DNA of 64,000 nt from assembly GCA_900543145.1 (NCBI GenBank), contig UQPZ01000004.1:155510-219509 (forward strand), given 5' to 3'. This document shows positions 44,760-53,655 of this stretch, one piece after another. This DNA comes from an uncultured Ruminococcus sp. GTDB lineage: Bacteria > Bacillota > Clostridia > Oscillospirales > Ruminococcaceae. The first letter of the stretch is position 1; every line of letters starts with the position of its first letter. A model generated the notes under the pieces. That model was not told the origin of the DNA, did no database searches, and was given only the letters and a program-made list of their open reading frames with translations. The translations under genes were made by a program, and so were the position numbers.

Positions 44760-44842
44760 TTGACAAAGTATTAAAAAGGGTATAAACTATAATTAGCACT
44801 CAAAGATAATGAGTGCTAACACTCTAAAATATTAAGTGCTAA
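44760..44842 (+). promoter_or_regulatory. Heat-shock promoter with two overlapping CIRCE operators
   Basis: TTGACA at 44760-44765 with a TATAAA/TAAACT -10 around 44781-44788. A perfect CIRCE follows: TTAGCACTC (44793-44801), N9, GAGTGCTAA (44811-44819). A second, degenerate CIRCE uses CTAACACTC (44816-44824), N9, AAGTGCTAA (44834-44842), so its left arm overlaps the first one's right arm. HrcA binds CIRCE and represses the operon until heat stress. Confidence 0.93.
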
Positions 44843-44864
44843 ACAATCGGGCAGGTGAGAAAGG

Positions 44865-45893
44865 GTGGACGGCCGAAAATTAAAAATTCTGACGGCGGTT
44901 GTAGAGGAGTATCTAGTAACCGGAGAACCTGTCGGATCCAGGGCGATAATGTCATATGTAAATGCGTCGTCGGCAACGATACGAAACGAGATGGCGGAGC
45001 TTGAGAAGCAGGGCTATCTGGAGCAGCCTCATACGTCAGCCGGCAGGATCCCGACTTACCTCGGATACCGTGTTTACGTTGACAATCTGATGGAAAACAA
45101 TCAGCTGAGCGAAGACGAAAAGCGCCGTCTGGACGCAATGCTTCCCGAAGGTGCGGTTACCGAAGAGGATTTGGTGCAGTCGGCTTCAATGGCTTTGGCG
45201 GAGCTTACAAAATGCGCTGCGGTAGTCGCCAATGCAACTCCTAAATTCTCTGTAATTTCAAAGGTAGAGGTCATACCGACGGGAAAGAGAATGTATGTTA
45301 TCCTTATGATAACCTCAAACGGTACAATAAAGAATAAGGTGTGCAGGCTGGAGTTCGATCTTTCACATGAGCAGCTTGAATTTTTTGATAATTATCTTCA
45401 GCAAAATCTTCAGGGAGTTCCGCTTGGAGAAATCTCGGAAGAAATGTTTGAAAGTATAAAAACTGCAATGGGCACATATATGATGACTTTAGCTCCGCTG
45501 GTTTCAGAATTGGTAAAGCTTTCAAAGGAACTTGTAGCTCAGGATATTTCTGTTGCCGGTGCGGCTAATCTGCTTACCTGCAAGGATTTCAACCAGAACG
45601 AGATCATAAGTTTCCTTGATAATAAACGGGAGATCATGTCATTTATAAACGAAAGCTTCAGCGGCTTGCAGGTTATGTTTTCTCCCGAAAAGGACGAATT
45701 TGTAATACACAATTCATCTATTATTGCGGCTCCTTTCCGAAAGGACGGCAGACAGGCGGGCGCTTTGGGACTTATAGGTCCTATGAGAATAGATTACGCA
45801 AAGTTTATTCCCTATCTGGAATATTTTTCACAGCGCATAACCGATCTTATATCCGAAAAAGGTGATGAGTCCGATGAGGAAGAAAAAATCTAA
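44865..45893 (+). CDS. hrcA: Heat-inducible transcription repressor
   Basis: 342 residues starting at GTG (AGGTGAG upstream). N-terminal winged helix (RKLKILTAVVEEYLVTGEPV, SSATIRNEMAELEKQGYLEQ, PHTSAGRIPTYLGYR) and a C-terminal GAF-like dimer domain with GLIGPMRIDYAK. It represses its own operon at the CIRCE sites and responds to GroEL availability. Confidence 0.97.
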   Translation: MDGRKLKILTAVVEEYLVTGEPVGSRAIMSYVNASSATIRNEMAELEKQGYLEQPHTSAGRIPTYLGYRVYVDNLMENNQLSEDEKRRLDAMLPEGAVTEEDLVQSASMALAELTKCAAVVANATPKFSVISKVEVIPTGKRMYVILMITSNGTIKNKVCRLEFDLSHEQLEFFDNYLQQNLQGVPLGEISEEMFESIKTAMGTYMMTLAPLVSELVKLSKELVAQDISVAGAANLLTCKDFNQNEIISFLDNKREIMSFINESFSGLQVMFSPEKDEFVIHNSSIIAAPFRKDGRQAGALGLIGPMRIDYAKFIPYLEYFSQRITDLISEKGDESDEEEKI

Positions 45894-46467
45894 GAAAGGC
45901 GGGCGTAATAAATTGGCTGACGAGAAAGAGATCTTAGACGAGCAGGAAAACAAAGAACAGGAAACACAGAAGAAGGAGGCTGCGGCTGAAAAAAATATTG
46001 AAAGCGAAGCCGGAGAACCGGAGAAAACCGAGGAGGAAAAGCTTAAAGAGCAGCTTGACGCCGCTAACGATAAGTATTTAAGACTTATGGCGGAGTATGA
46101 TAATTTCAGAAAGCGTTCAGCAAAGGAGCGGCTTGAGATCACCGATACCGCAAAGGGAAATGCAGTAAGCGAAATACTTCCGGTATTTGATAATTTTGAA
46201 CGGGCGCTTGAAGCTGAAACGACTGATGAAACCTATAAGCAGGGCGTTGAAATGATTTTCAAGCAATTCGGTGACTGCCTGAAAAAGCTGGGAGTTGAGA
46301 TCATAGATCCAACAGGAGAGGTTTTCGATCCCAATATTGCAAATGCGGTCAATCAGATAGAAGACCCTGAGCTTGGAGAGAATATTGTTGCACAAACTTT
46401 CCAAAAGGGATATAAAATCGGAGATAAAGTAATAAGATACGCCATGGTAGTAGTGGCAAACCCGTAG
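45874..46467 (+). CDS. grpE: Nucleotide exchange factor GrpE
   Basis: 197 residues from ATG 45874, overlapping hrcA by 20 bases; ATG 45865 and a TTG at 45913 behind AAAGGCGG are other possible starts. The charged N-terminus (1-50) and long coiled coil (LRLMAEYDNFRKRSAKERLE) lead to the beta domain with VIDPTGEVFDPNIANAV-like sequence and QKGYKIGDKVIRYAMV. It releases ADP from DnaK. Confidence 0.96.
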   Translation: MRKKKSKKGGRNKLADEKEILDEQENKEQETQKKEAAAEKNIESEAGEPEKTEEEKLKEQLDAANDKYLRLMAEYDNFRKRSAKERLEITDTAKGNAVSEILPVFDNFERALEAETTDETYKQGVEMIFKQFGDCLKKLGVEIIDPTGEVFDPNIANAVNQIEDPELGENIVAQTFQKGYKIGDKVIRYAMVVVANP

Positions 46468-46522
46468 TTTATGGGCAAGCCTTTAAATAAAAAGTATAAT
46501 AACTATTGAAAGGAAGATCATT

Positions 46523-48385
46523 ATGAGCAAAATTATAGGTATAGATTTAGGTACGACTAACTCCTGCGTAGCAGTTATGGAAGGCGGCGAAGCGGTAGTA
46601 ATTCCTAACAGCGAAGGAGCAAGAACTACTCCGTCGGTAGTAGGAGTTTCAAAAAACGGCGACAGACTTATAGGTCAGGTTGCAAAAAGACAGGCTGTAA
46701 CAAATTTTGATAATACGGTTATTTCTATCAAAAGACATATGGGTTCAGATTATAAGGCGAAGATGGGCGGAAAGGATTATACCCCTCAGGAGATCTCTGC
46801 AATGATCCTTCAGAAGCTGAAAGCTGACGCAGAGGCTTATCTCGGTGAAAAGGTAACTGAGGCTGTTATCACTGTTCCGGCTTACTTTACCGACGCACAA
46901 AGACAGGCAACAAAGGACGCAGGTCAGATCGCCGGTCTTAATGTAAGAAGAATTATCAACGAGCCTACAGCTGCGGCACTTTCATACGGTATAGATAAGG
47001 AAGACGACCAGAAGGTTATGGTATATGACCTGGGCGGAGGTACGTTTGACGTTTCCATTATTGAAATGGGTGACGGAGTAACCGAGGTTCTTGCAACTGC
47101 CGGAAATAATCGTCTGGGCGGCGACGATTTTGACCAGAGAATTATTGACTGGATGGTAAGCGAATTCAAAAAGTCCGAGGGCGTAGATCTCTCTGCTGAT
47201 AAAATGGCTATGCAGAGATTGAAGGAAGCAGCTGAAAAGGCAAAGATCGAGCTTTCGTCTACTCCTTCTTCTACAATAAGCCTTCCGTTTATTACTGCTG
47301 ACGCTACAGGACCTAAGCATCTTGAAATGACGCTTACACAGGCTAAGTTCAATGAAATGACAGCCGATCTTGTTGAAGCTACAATGGGACCGGTTCGTCA
47401 GGCGCTATCAGACAGCGGACTTTCAGCTTCGGAGCTTCAGAAGGTTCTTATGGTCGGAGGTTCTTCAAGGATCCCCGCTGTTCAGGAGGCTGTTAAGAAA
47501 TATATGGGCAAGGAACCGTTCAAAGGAATCAATCCTGACGAGTGCGTAGCTCTCGGAGCTGCATATCAGGGCGGAGTTCTCGGAGGCGACGTTAAGGACG
47601 GTCTGCTGCTTCTTGACGTAACGCCGCTGTCCTTGGGACTTGAAACAATGGGCGGTATCTGTACAAAGATCATTGAGAGAAATACGACTATCCCTACTAA
47701 AAAGTCGCAGATCTTCTCAACTGCTGCGGATAATCAGTCGGCTGTTGATATAAATGTTCTTCAGGGCGAACGTGAATTTGCAAAGGACAACAAGCAGCTG
47801 GGTATGTTCCGCCTTGACGGAATCGCGCCTGCACCTAGAGGAATCCCTCAGATCGAAGTAACGTTCGATATTGACGCCAACGGTATCGTACACGTTTCGG
47901 CTAAGGATCTCGGAACAGGCAAGGAGCAGAATATAACAATTACCTCTTCAACCAATATGTCTAAGGACGATATTGACAAGGCGGTAAAGGAAGCTGAAGC
48001 TTTTGCTGCTGAGGACGCAAAGAAAAAGGACGAGGTAGACGCAAGGAACCAGGCAGATCAGCTTGCGTTCCAGGCTGAAAAGTCGCTCGGAGAATTCGGA
48101 GATAAGGTTTCTGCTGATGAAAAGGCTCAGTGTCAGGCTAAGATAGACGCTCTCAAGGAGGCTCTCAAGGGAACGAATATTGATGAAATAAAGGCTAAGC
48201 ATAAGGAGCTTGAGGAAACCTTCCAGAAGATAGCCACGAACGTATACCAGCAGGCTGCTCAGGCTCAGCAGGCGGCAGGAGGACAGGGCTTTGACCCTAA
48301 TAATATGGGCGGAGGAGCCGCTCAGAACGGCGGAGCAAATAACGGCGACGATGTAATTGACGCAGAATTTACTGACGCTGAATAA
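46523..48385 (+). CDS. dnaK: Chaperone DnaK (Hsp70)
   Basis: 620 residues. GIDLGTTNSCVAVMEGG, PAYFTDAQRQATKDAGQIAG, YDLGGGTFDVSIIEMGDG and VGGSSRIPAVQ mark the ATPase domain (1-360). LLLDVTPLSLGLETMGG opens the substrate domain. The C-terminus ends in a Gln/Gly/Asn-rich tail and VIDAEFTDAE. GAAAGGAAG before ATG. Confidence 0.98.
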   Translation: MSKIIGIDLGTTNSCVAVMEGGEAVVIPNSEGARTTPSVVGVSKNGDRLIGQVAKRQAVTNFDNTVISIKRHMGSDYKAKMGGKDYTPQEISAMILQKLKADAEAYLGEKVTEAVITVPAYFTDAQRQATKDAGQIAGLNVRRIINEPTAAALSYGIDKEDDQKVMVYDLGGGTFDVSIIEMGDGVTEVLATAGNNRLGGDDFDQRIIDWMVSEFKKSEGVDLSADKMAMQRLKEAAEKAKIELSSTPSSTISLPFITADATGPKHLEMTLTQAKFNEMTADLVEATMGPVRQALSDSGLSASELQKVLMVGGSSRIPAVQEAVKKYMGKEPFKGINPDECVALGAAYQGGVLGGDVKDGLLLLDVTPLSLGLETMGGICTKIIERNTTIPTKKSQIFSTAADNQSAVDINVLQGEREFAKDNKQLGMFRLDGIAPAPRGIPQIEVTFDIDANGIVHVSAKDLGTGKEQNITITSSTNMSKDDIDKAVKEAEAFAAEDAKKKDEVDARNQADQLAFQAEKSLGEFGDKVSADEKAQCQAKIDALKEALKGTNIDEIKAKHKELEETFQKIATNVYQQAAQAQQAAGGQGFDPNNMGGGAAQNGGANNGDDVIDAEFTDAE

Positions 48386-48402
48386 TTTGAAAATATACGC
48401 AG

Positions 48403-48449
48403 ACCGCAGAGCGGAAGCCGATCCGTAAAGATTGGCTTTACTCTGCGGT
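48403..48449 (+). terminator. Hairpin between dnaK and dnaJ
   Basis: ACCGCAGAG (48403-48411) pairs with CTCTGCGGT (48441-48449), with inner AAGCC/GGCTT. No T-run; probably a processing or partial-termination hairpin that lowers dnaJ relative to dnaK. Confidence 0.5.
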
Positions 48450-48515
48450 TAGGCTGTATATAACGGCGGTCAGGATTATCAGTATAAAAATTCCTAAATC
48501 AAGGGAGTATGTTAT

Positions 48516-49655
48516 ATGGCAGAAAAACGAGATTATTACGAGGTACTCGGCGTTTCAAAGGGAGCGTCTGACGATGAAATAAAAAAAGCGTTCCGTAGGC
48601 TCGCTAAGCAGTATCACCCCGATCTGCACCCGGACGACAAGGAATGTGAGGCGAAGTTCAAGGAAGTAAACGAAGCATATGAGGTGCTTTCTGACCCTGA
48701 TAAAAAGGCCAAGTATGATCAGTTCGGTCACGCCGGCGTAGATCCCAGCTTCGGCGCAGGTCAGGGAGGCGGCTTCAGCGGTTTCGGCGGCTTCGGAGAT
48801 ATGGACGATATTCTTAATTCATTTTTCGGCGGCTTCGGAGGAGGACGTTCGTCGAACCCTAACGCTCCCAGAAGAGGCGGGGATATTGAAGCAAGCATTG
48901 CAATTGATTTTATGGAGGCTTGCACAGGCAAGAAGGCAACAGTAAGGATAAACAGATCAGAAAGCTGTCCCGAATGCCACGGAACCGGTGCAGCCGCAGG
49001 AACAAGTCCAAAGACCTGTCCTGACTGTCACGGAACAGGTCAGGTAAGGGTCTCGCAGCGTACACCTTTCGGAAATATTGCTTCAACGTCAAGGTGCGGA
49101 CGCTGTTCAGGTACAGGTAAAATTATTGATACGCCGTGCGGTGTCTGCTCAGGAAAGGGTCAGGTAAGAAAGGCTTCCACAAAGGAAATAGAGATACCTG
49201 CAGGAGTGGACGACGGTCAGACGCTGAGGGTTCAGGGCGGAGGCCATGCCGGAACTAACGGAGGTCAGAACGGCGATCTTCATGTTCATATTACTGTAAG
49301 ACCCGATCCTATTTTTGAGCGTGACGGCTACGATGTATGGACAGATATACCTCTTACTTATACTCAGGCAACTCTGGGAGCGGAAATAGTCGTGCCTACA
49401 GTTGACGGAAAGGTCAAGTATAACGTTCCTGAGGGCACACAGACAAATACGGTATTCCGTCTGAGAGGAAAGGGTATCAAAAAGCTTTACCGTTCAGACC
49501 GCGGAGATCATTATGTCCGTGTAAATGTAGAAGTTCCGAAAAACCTTACAAAGGAACAGAAAAGTCTACTTAAAAAGTTTGACGAATCTCTGTCCAATAA
49601 AAATTATCAGAAAAGGGAAAGCTTCTTTGATAAGCTGAAGGATAAATTCAAATAA
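48516..49655 (+). CDS. dnaJ: Chaperone DnaJ (Hsp40)
   Basis: 379 residues. J domain (5-68) with YYEVLGVSKGASDDEIKKAF and the HPD in KQYHPDLHP; Gly/Phe-rich linker (75-120); four zinc repeats CPECHGTG, CPDCHGTG, CGRCSGTG, CGVCSGKG (about 150-215); C-terminal substrate domains. It hands substrates to DnaK and stimulates its ATPase. GGGAG before ATG. Confidence 0.98.
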   Translation: MAEKRDYYEVLGVSKGASDDEIKKAFRRLAKQYHPDLHPDDKECEAKFKEVNEAYEVLSDPDKKAKYDQFGHAGVDPSFGAGQGGGFSGFGGFGDMDDILNSFFGGFGGGRSSNPNAPRRGGDIEASIAIDFMEACTGKKATVRINRSESCPECHGTGAAAGTSPKTCPDCHGTGQVRVSQRTPFGNIASTSRCGRCSGTGKIIDTPCGVCSGKGQVRKASTKEIEIPAGVDDGQTLRVQGGGHAGTNGGQNGDLHVHITVRPDPIFERDGYDVWTDIPLTYTQATLGAEIVVPTVDGKVKYNVPEGTQTNTVFRLRGKGIKKLYRSDRGDHYVRVNVEVPKNLTKEQKSLLKKFDESLSNKNYQKRESFFDKLKDKFK

Positions 49656-49673
49656 TAGTATAACGGCAGTTGT

Positions 49674-49695
49674 GATCTATTTAATACAGCTGCCG
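49674..49695 (+). terminator. Terminator of the heat-shock operon
   Basis: CGGCAG / CTGCCG with an additional TGT/ACA pair, followed by CTATTTTTT. Confidence 0.65.
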
Positions 49696-49765
49696 CTATT
49701 TTTTGTTTCTTGTAGGTTCTTTGGTTTTGCTTACATATTTGCAATACTGTTACAGTATCATCCCT

Positions 49766-49949
49766 ATGGGTTATAAAGACAAACCGTCAAGCGCAACCGG
49801 CTTTATATTAATCTTCTTTTCTTTTTATTCAGTGCAGGCTGTTTCCTTCTCTGACGGATTTTAATTCAGGTGTCTGCGGTATTGTTGTTTATCTAAGTTC
49901 GTTTATGATATATATTTTTAGGAAAAAAGAATCAAAGAAACCACTGTAA
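49766..49949 (+). pseudogene. Possible remnant of a small membrane protein
   Basis: Two open stretches in different frames join to a membrane-protein-like sequence: MGYKDKPSSATGFILIFFSF from 49766, then GVCGIVVYLSSFMIYIF followed by RKKESKKPL and TAA at 49947. No ribosome site is visible. Weak evidence; the rest of 49656-49961 shows nothing. Confidence 0.2.
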
Positions 49950-49961
49950 GCTGATTACTGA

Positions 49962-49990
49962 TTGACAAACACTAAATTTAATGCTATAAT
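49962..49990 (+). promoter_or_regulatory. Strong promoter of rnpB
   Basis: Consensus TTGACA (49962-49967), 17-base spacer, TATAAT (49985-49990), six bases before the RNA. Confidence 0.9.
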
Positions 49991-49995
49991 GTAAA

Positions 49996-50348
49996 CTGCG
50001 AGCAGGCTATACGGTAGCGTGAACGTTAAGTTTATGAGGAAAGTCCGAGCATCACAGAGCAGGGTAGCTGATAACATCAGCCGAGGGCGACCTTAGAGCC
50101 AGTGCAACAGAAATATACCGCCGGAGCTTTTTGTTTCCGGTAAGGGTGGAAAGGCGAGGTAAGAGCTCACCGGAGCAATAGAGATATTGCTGCCATGTAA
50201 ACCTTATCCGATGCAACACCAATGGTAACCGTTAAGTCAATGGCTGCTCGTCAGGCTTGCGGTTATAGGTGGCTTGAGCTGTCCGGCAACGGCCAGCCTA
50301 GATAGATTACCGTACAAGACAAAACTCGGCTTATCGGTCTGGTCGCAG
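49996..50348 (+). ncRNA. rnpB: RNase P RNA, bacterial type A
   Basis: About 353 bases. Diagnostic blocks: GAGGAAAGTCCGAGC, CAGAGCAGGGTAGCTGATAA, CAACAGAAATATACCGCC, AAGGGTGGAAAGGCGAGGTA, AGAGCTCACCGG and the 3' part ACTCGGCTTATCGG. The ends CTGCGAGCAGGC and GTCTGGTCGCAG pair as helix P1. The catalytic RNA that matures tRNA 5' ends. Confidence 0.96.
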
Positions 50349-50360
50349 AAATAAAAACAG

Positions 50361-50395
50361 ACGCTTATTCGATTTCTTAGGATAAGCGTTTTTGT
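50361..50395 (+). terminator. Terminator of rnpB
   Basis: ACGCTTATTC (50361-50370) pairs with GATAAGCGT (50381-50389), followed by five T. Confidence 0.85.
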
Positions 50396-50410
50396 ATTTC
50401 AAAAATAATT

Positions 50411-50449
50411 AAACTCCGGCTCAAGGTATAATCACATGAACCGGAGTTT
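50411..50449 (-). terminator. Terminator of the PTS gene
   Basis: AAACTCCGG (50411-50419) and CCGGAGTTT (50441-50449), located just after the minus-strand stop at 50456. Confidence 0.6.
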
Positions 50450-50455
50450 ATCTTT

Positions 50456-52567
50456 TTATTCTATTTCAATAATTTTTTCTCCCGCAGTAATTTTTCCGCT
50501 TGCAGCAGTCCTTACAGAACCGTAATCCAGAGTATTGCAGATTATCATCGGAGTAGTGACCTTAAAGCCTGCTTTCTTTATTTCTTTTATATCAAATGAG
50601 ATCAGCAGATCGCCCTTACGGACTTCCTGACCGTCGGATACATGAGCATTGAAGTATTTTCCGTTAAGCTTTACCGTATCAATTCCGATATGGAGAAGTA
50701 TTTCACATCCTGATGATGAAATGAGATTTACAGCGTGATTAGTGTCGAAGATCATGTCAACCTTTCCGTCGCATGGTGCGTAAAGTTTGCCGTCGTAGGG
50801 TTCTATTGCGATTCCGTCTCCGAGAACCTTGGAGGAGAACGCTTCGTCCTCAACATTTTCAAGCTCCACTATCTTACCGCTGAGGTGTGCATACAGTACT
50901 TCTGCTTTTCCTTTGGCAATGTCGGACGATCTTTCAGCTGCTGTATTTGTATTTGCAGCGCCCAAAAGCTCGTCAAGCCTGTCAGAAGCGTCGGTATCAA
51001 GGAAATCTTCAAAATCAGATTTTACGACTGAAACCTGAGGCCCGTAGATAACCTGAACTCCGTTGCCCTTGTGAATTACTCCGGAGGCTCCGCTTTCTTT
51101 CAGCAGTCCGTCGTCTACAAGCTTTGTATCAATAACTGTGATCCTCAGCCTTGTGGCGCAGCAGTCAATATCCGATAGATTTGATTTTCCTCCCAGTCCT
51201 TTTAAAATCAGAGCGCTTGTTCTGTCGAAGGAAGATTTTTTATTTTTCTCGTTCATGTCCTTTCGGGTATAAAGTTTTGTTTCCTCGTTATCAGCTTCTC
51301 TTCCCGGAGTTTTGAAATTAAACTTTTTTATCATATAATAGAAAATAAAATAATAAATAACGGCATAGAAAAGTCCTGTGATAACTATCCAGATCCAGTT
51401 TGTTTTGCTGTTGCCCTGAAGAATACCGAATAAGGTAAGGTCTATAAGACCTCCTGAAAACGTCATGCCAACTCCTACGTTGAAGATATGCATAAGCATA
51501 TATGAAAGTCCGGCAAGAACACAGTGAACTGCATACATAACAGGTGCAACAAATAGGAATGTGAATTCCAGCGGCTCTGTAATACCTGTAAGCATCGAGG
51601 TAAGCGCAGCAGAAAGCAGCAGACCGCCGACAAGCTTTTTCTTTTCGGGTCGGGCAGCTTTATACATAGCGTATGCCGCCGCAGGAAGTCCGAAGATCAT
51701 GAATGGAAATTTTCCCGACATAAATCTGGTTGCCGATACTGCAAACTGTTCGGTGCTTTTTGAAGCAAGCTGAGCGAAGAAGATATTCTGTGCGCCCTGT
51801 ACGGTAACTCCGTCAATTATCATAGAACCGCCGAGCTGTGTCTGCCAGAACGGCATATAGAAAACATGGTGAAGACCGAACGGTATAAGCGCTCTTTCAA
51901 TAATACCGTAGATCCATGTTCCGGCGTAGCCTGACTGGAGTACGAGCTGGCCGAGATGGGCAATTCCGCTCTGAACAACAGGCCATATAAAAAACATCAG
52001 GATCCCGACAGCCAGATAGACTATACTGCATATAATAGGTACAAATCTTGTGCCGCCGAAGAATGATAAGGTCTGCGGCAGCTGGATCTTATAAAATCTG
52101 TTATGCAGCGCTGCAACGCCCAGACCTACAATAATTCCTCCGAAAACACCCATCTGAAGAGTTGTGATTCCAAGGGTCGAGGTAGTGGAGTTTGCCGCCA
52201 TTGCTTCGACGCCGCCCTTAGCGGTAATAAGAGCGCTTATAGCCGTATTCATTATAAGGTAGCTTATAGCTCCTGAAAGTGCGGCTACTTCTTTTTCCCT
52301 TTTTGCCATGCCGATTGCGACGCCCATTGCAAAGAGCAGAGCAAGGTTATCAAAAACAGCGCTTCCTGTTTTGCTCATTATGTCAAGGATAGTATAAAGG
52401 AGTCCGCCTTCTTTAATAATATTTGTAAGGCGGTACGCTTCAAGCGTTGTAGGATTTGTAAAGGAGCTTCCTATACCTAAAAGAAGTCCTGCAACTGGAA
52501 GAAGTGCGATCGGCAGCATAAACGAACGCCCGACTCTTTGCAGCACTCCGAATATCTTATCTTTCAT
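50456..52567 (-). CDS. PTS glucose/N-acetylglucosamine-family permease IICBA
   Basis: 703 residues with all three domains. IIC (1-420, about ten helices): RSFMLPIALLPVAGLLLGIG, GLHHVFYMPFWQTQ, GITEPLEFTFLFVAP. IIB (about 445-525) with the phospho-Cys in DIDCCATRLRI. IIA (about 555-703) with the phospho-His in EILLHIGIDTVKLNGKYF and GDLLISFDIKEIKKAG. It imports and phosphorylates glucose, GlcNAc or a related sugar. Single gene; no antiterminator regulator next to it. Substrate not fixed by sequence. Confidence 0.94.
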   Translation of the reverse strand: MKDKIFGVLQRVGRSFMLPIALLPVAGLLLGIGSSFTNPTTLEAYRLTNIIKEGGLLYTILDIMSKTGSAVFDNLALLFAMGVAIGMAKREKEVAALSGAISYLIMNTAISALITAKGGVEAMAANSTTSTLGITTLQMGVFGGIIVGLGVAALHNRFYKIQLPQTLSFFGGTRFVPIICSIVYLAVGILMFFIWPVVQSGIAHLGQLVLQSGYAGTWIYGIIERALIPFGLHHVFYMPFWQTQLGGSMIIDGVTVQGAQNIFFAQLASKSTEQFAVSATRFMSGKFPFMIFGLPAAAYAMYKAARPEKKKLVGGLLLSAALTSMLTGITEPLEFTFLFVAPVMYAVHCVLAGLSYMLMHIFNVGVGMTFSGGLIDLTLFGILQGNSKTNWIWIVITGLFYAVIYYFIFYYMIKKFNFKTPGREADNEETKLYTRKDMNEKNKKSSFDRTSALILKGLGGKSNLSDIDCCATRLRITVIDTKLVDDGLLKESGASGVIHKGNGVQVIYGPQVSVVKSDFEDFLDTDASDRLDELLGAANTNTAAERSSDIAKGKAEVLYAHLSGKIVELENVEDEAFSSKVLGDGIAIEPYDGKLYAPCDGKVDMIFDTNHAVNLISSSGCEILLHIGIDTVKLNGKYFNAHVSDGQEVRKGDLLISFDIKEIKKAGFKVTTPMIICNTLDYGSVRTAASGKITAGEKIIEIE

Positions 52568-52797
52568 ATGATACCTCCGTTATCTGTTTTGAAATAATGT
52601 AATTGACGTTAAATTTAGTATTTAGATTTACCTCAAAATTATGCATTGCCGAAGTTCTATTTATAATAAAAGTAAGGTTTGTTCTATTTTAACTACCAAT
52701 TTTTATTTCAAAAAATAAAGCGCAAAAACTTTTGTTATAACGGAATTTGTATCTTGATCAAGAGTTGTTTAATTACTGTTTTGGATACTATAAAAAA

Positions 52798-52823
52798 CAG
52801 CGGACATAATTTTAAGTCCGCTG
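52798..52823 (-). terminator. Terminator of asd-dapA-dapB
   Basis: CAGCGGAC (52798-52805) with GTCCGCTG (52816-52823). On the minus strand it is followed by six T. The rest of 52568-52797 is an AT-rich gap with no gene. Confidence 0.8.
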
Positions 52824-52837
52824 CGGTTTGTATTGTC

Positions 52838-53596
52838 TCAGCTTTCCTTCAGCAGGTCGCTCATAGCGTACAGTCCTGCCTGTTTACCTTTAAGGAATAT
52901 TGCTGCATTTACCGAACCTACGGCAAACACGGATTTTGAATGGGCCTCGTGCTTGAGTGAAATTACTTCGTCGCGTCCTGCGAATATTATTTCATGCTCG
53001 CCTACTATCGTGCCGCCTCTTATTGCGTGCATACCGATCTCATTTTTAGTTCTTTTTGCTCTTACCGAATGTCTGTCATAAACGTAATTGTATTTATCCC
53101 CCAGCTCAGAATTTGCAGCGTCCGCAAGCATTATAGCAGTGCCGCTCGGAGCGTCGATCTTCTGATTATGATGCTTTTCCAGTATTTCAATATCAAACTG
53201 ACCGCCTAAAACCTTAACGGCTCGTTTTGCAAGGTCTGCCAGAAGATTGATCCCGAGTGACATATTGAATGTAAAGAAAATAGGAATACTTTCAGCAGCT
53301 TTATGTATTTTTGAGATCTGTTCCTTTGAATAGCCTGTTGTAGCTATAACGGCTGCTACTCCGTTTGTAAGACAGTATTCAAGCAGCTCGTCAAGTAGGG
53401 AAGGATGTGAAAAATCAATTATAACGTCCGGCTTGGTTTCGAGCTTTGATATTTTTTCGTATATCGGGAAATCGGCGTAGCGTTCTGCGATTTTATCTAC
53501 ACCGGCGGTTACACAGCAGTCGCTGCGGTTTGAAATTATATCATAAATTACCCTGCCCATTTTTCCGCAGGCTCCGCAGATAGCTATATCGGTCAT
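52838..53596 (-). CDS. dapB: 4-hydroxy-tetrahydrodipicolinate reductase
   Basis: 252 residues from ATG 53596 (AAAGGA 10 bases upstream; the in-frame ATG 53605 is too close). Rossmann start ICGACGKMGRVIYDI, VIIDFSHPSLLDELL, TGYSKEQI, the catalytic part EKHHNQKIDAPSGTAIML and IGMHAIRGGTIVGEHEIIFA. Third enzyme of the operon, leading to diaminopimelate and lysine. Confidence 0.96.
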   Translation of the reverse strand: MTDIAICGACGKMGRVIYDIISNRSDCCVTAGVDKIAERYADFPIYEKISKLETKPDVIIDFSHPSLLDELLEYCLTNGVAAVIATTGYSKEQISKIHKAAESIPIFFTFNMSLGINLLADLAKRAVKVLGGQFDIEILEKHHNQKIDAPSGTAIMLADAANSELGDKYNYVYDRHSVRAKRTKNEIGMHAIRGGTIVGEHEIIFAGRDEVISLKHEAHSKSVFAVGSVNAAIFLKGKQAGLYAMSDLLKES

Positions 53597-53620
53597 TTTA
53601 ATCATTCCTTTCTAAATAAA

Positions 53621-53645
53621 CAGGGCGAAAACAGAATTCGCCCTG
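53621..53645 (-). other. Intercistronic hairpin between dapA and dapB
   Basis: CAGGGCGAA (53621-53629) pairs perfectly with TTCGCCCTG (53637-53645). There is no good T-run on the minus strand, so it more likely sets mRNA stability or partial termination before dapB. Confidence 0.5.
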
Positions 53646-53655
53646 TATTTCAATA

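Noticed and set aside
50735..51038. Plus-strand ORFs of 69-98 codons
   Set aside because: Antisense to the IIA/IIB domains of the PTS permease; no start signals.
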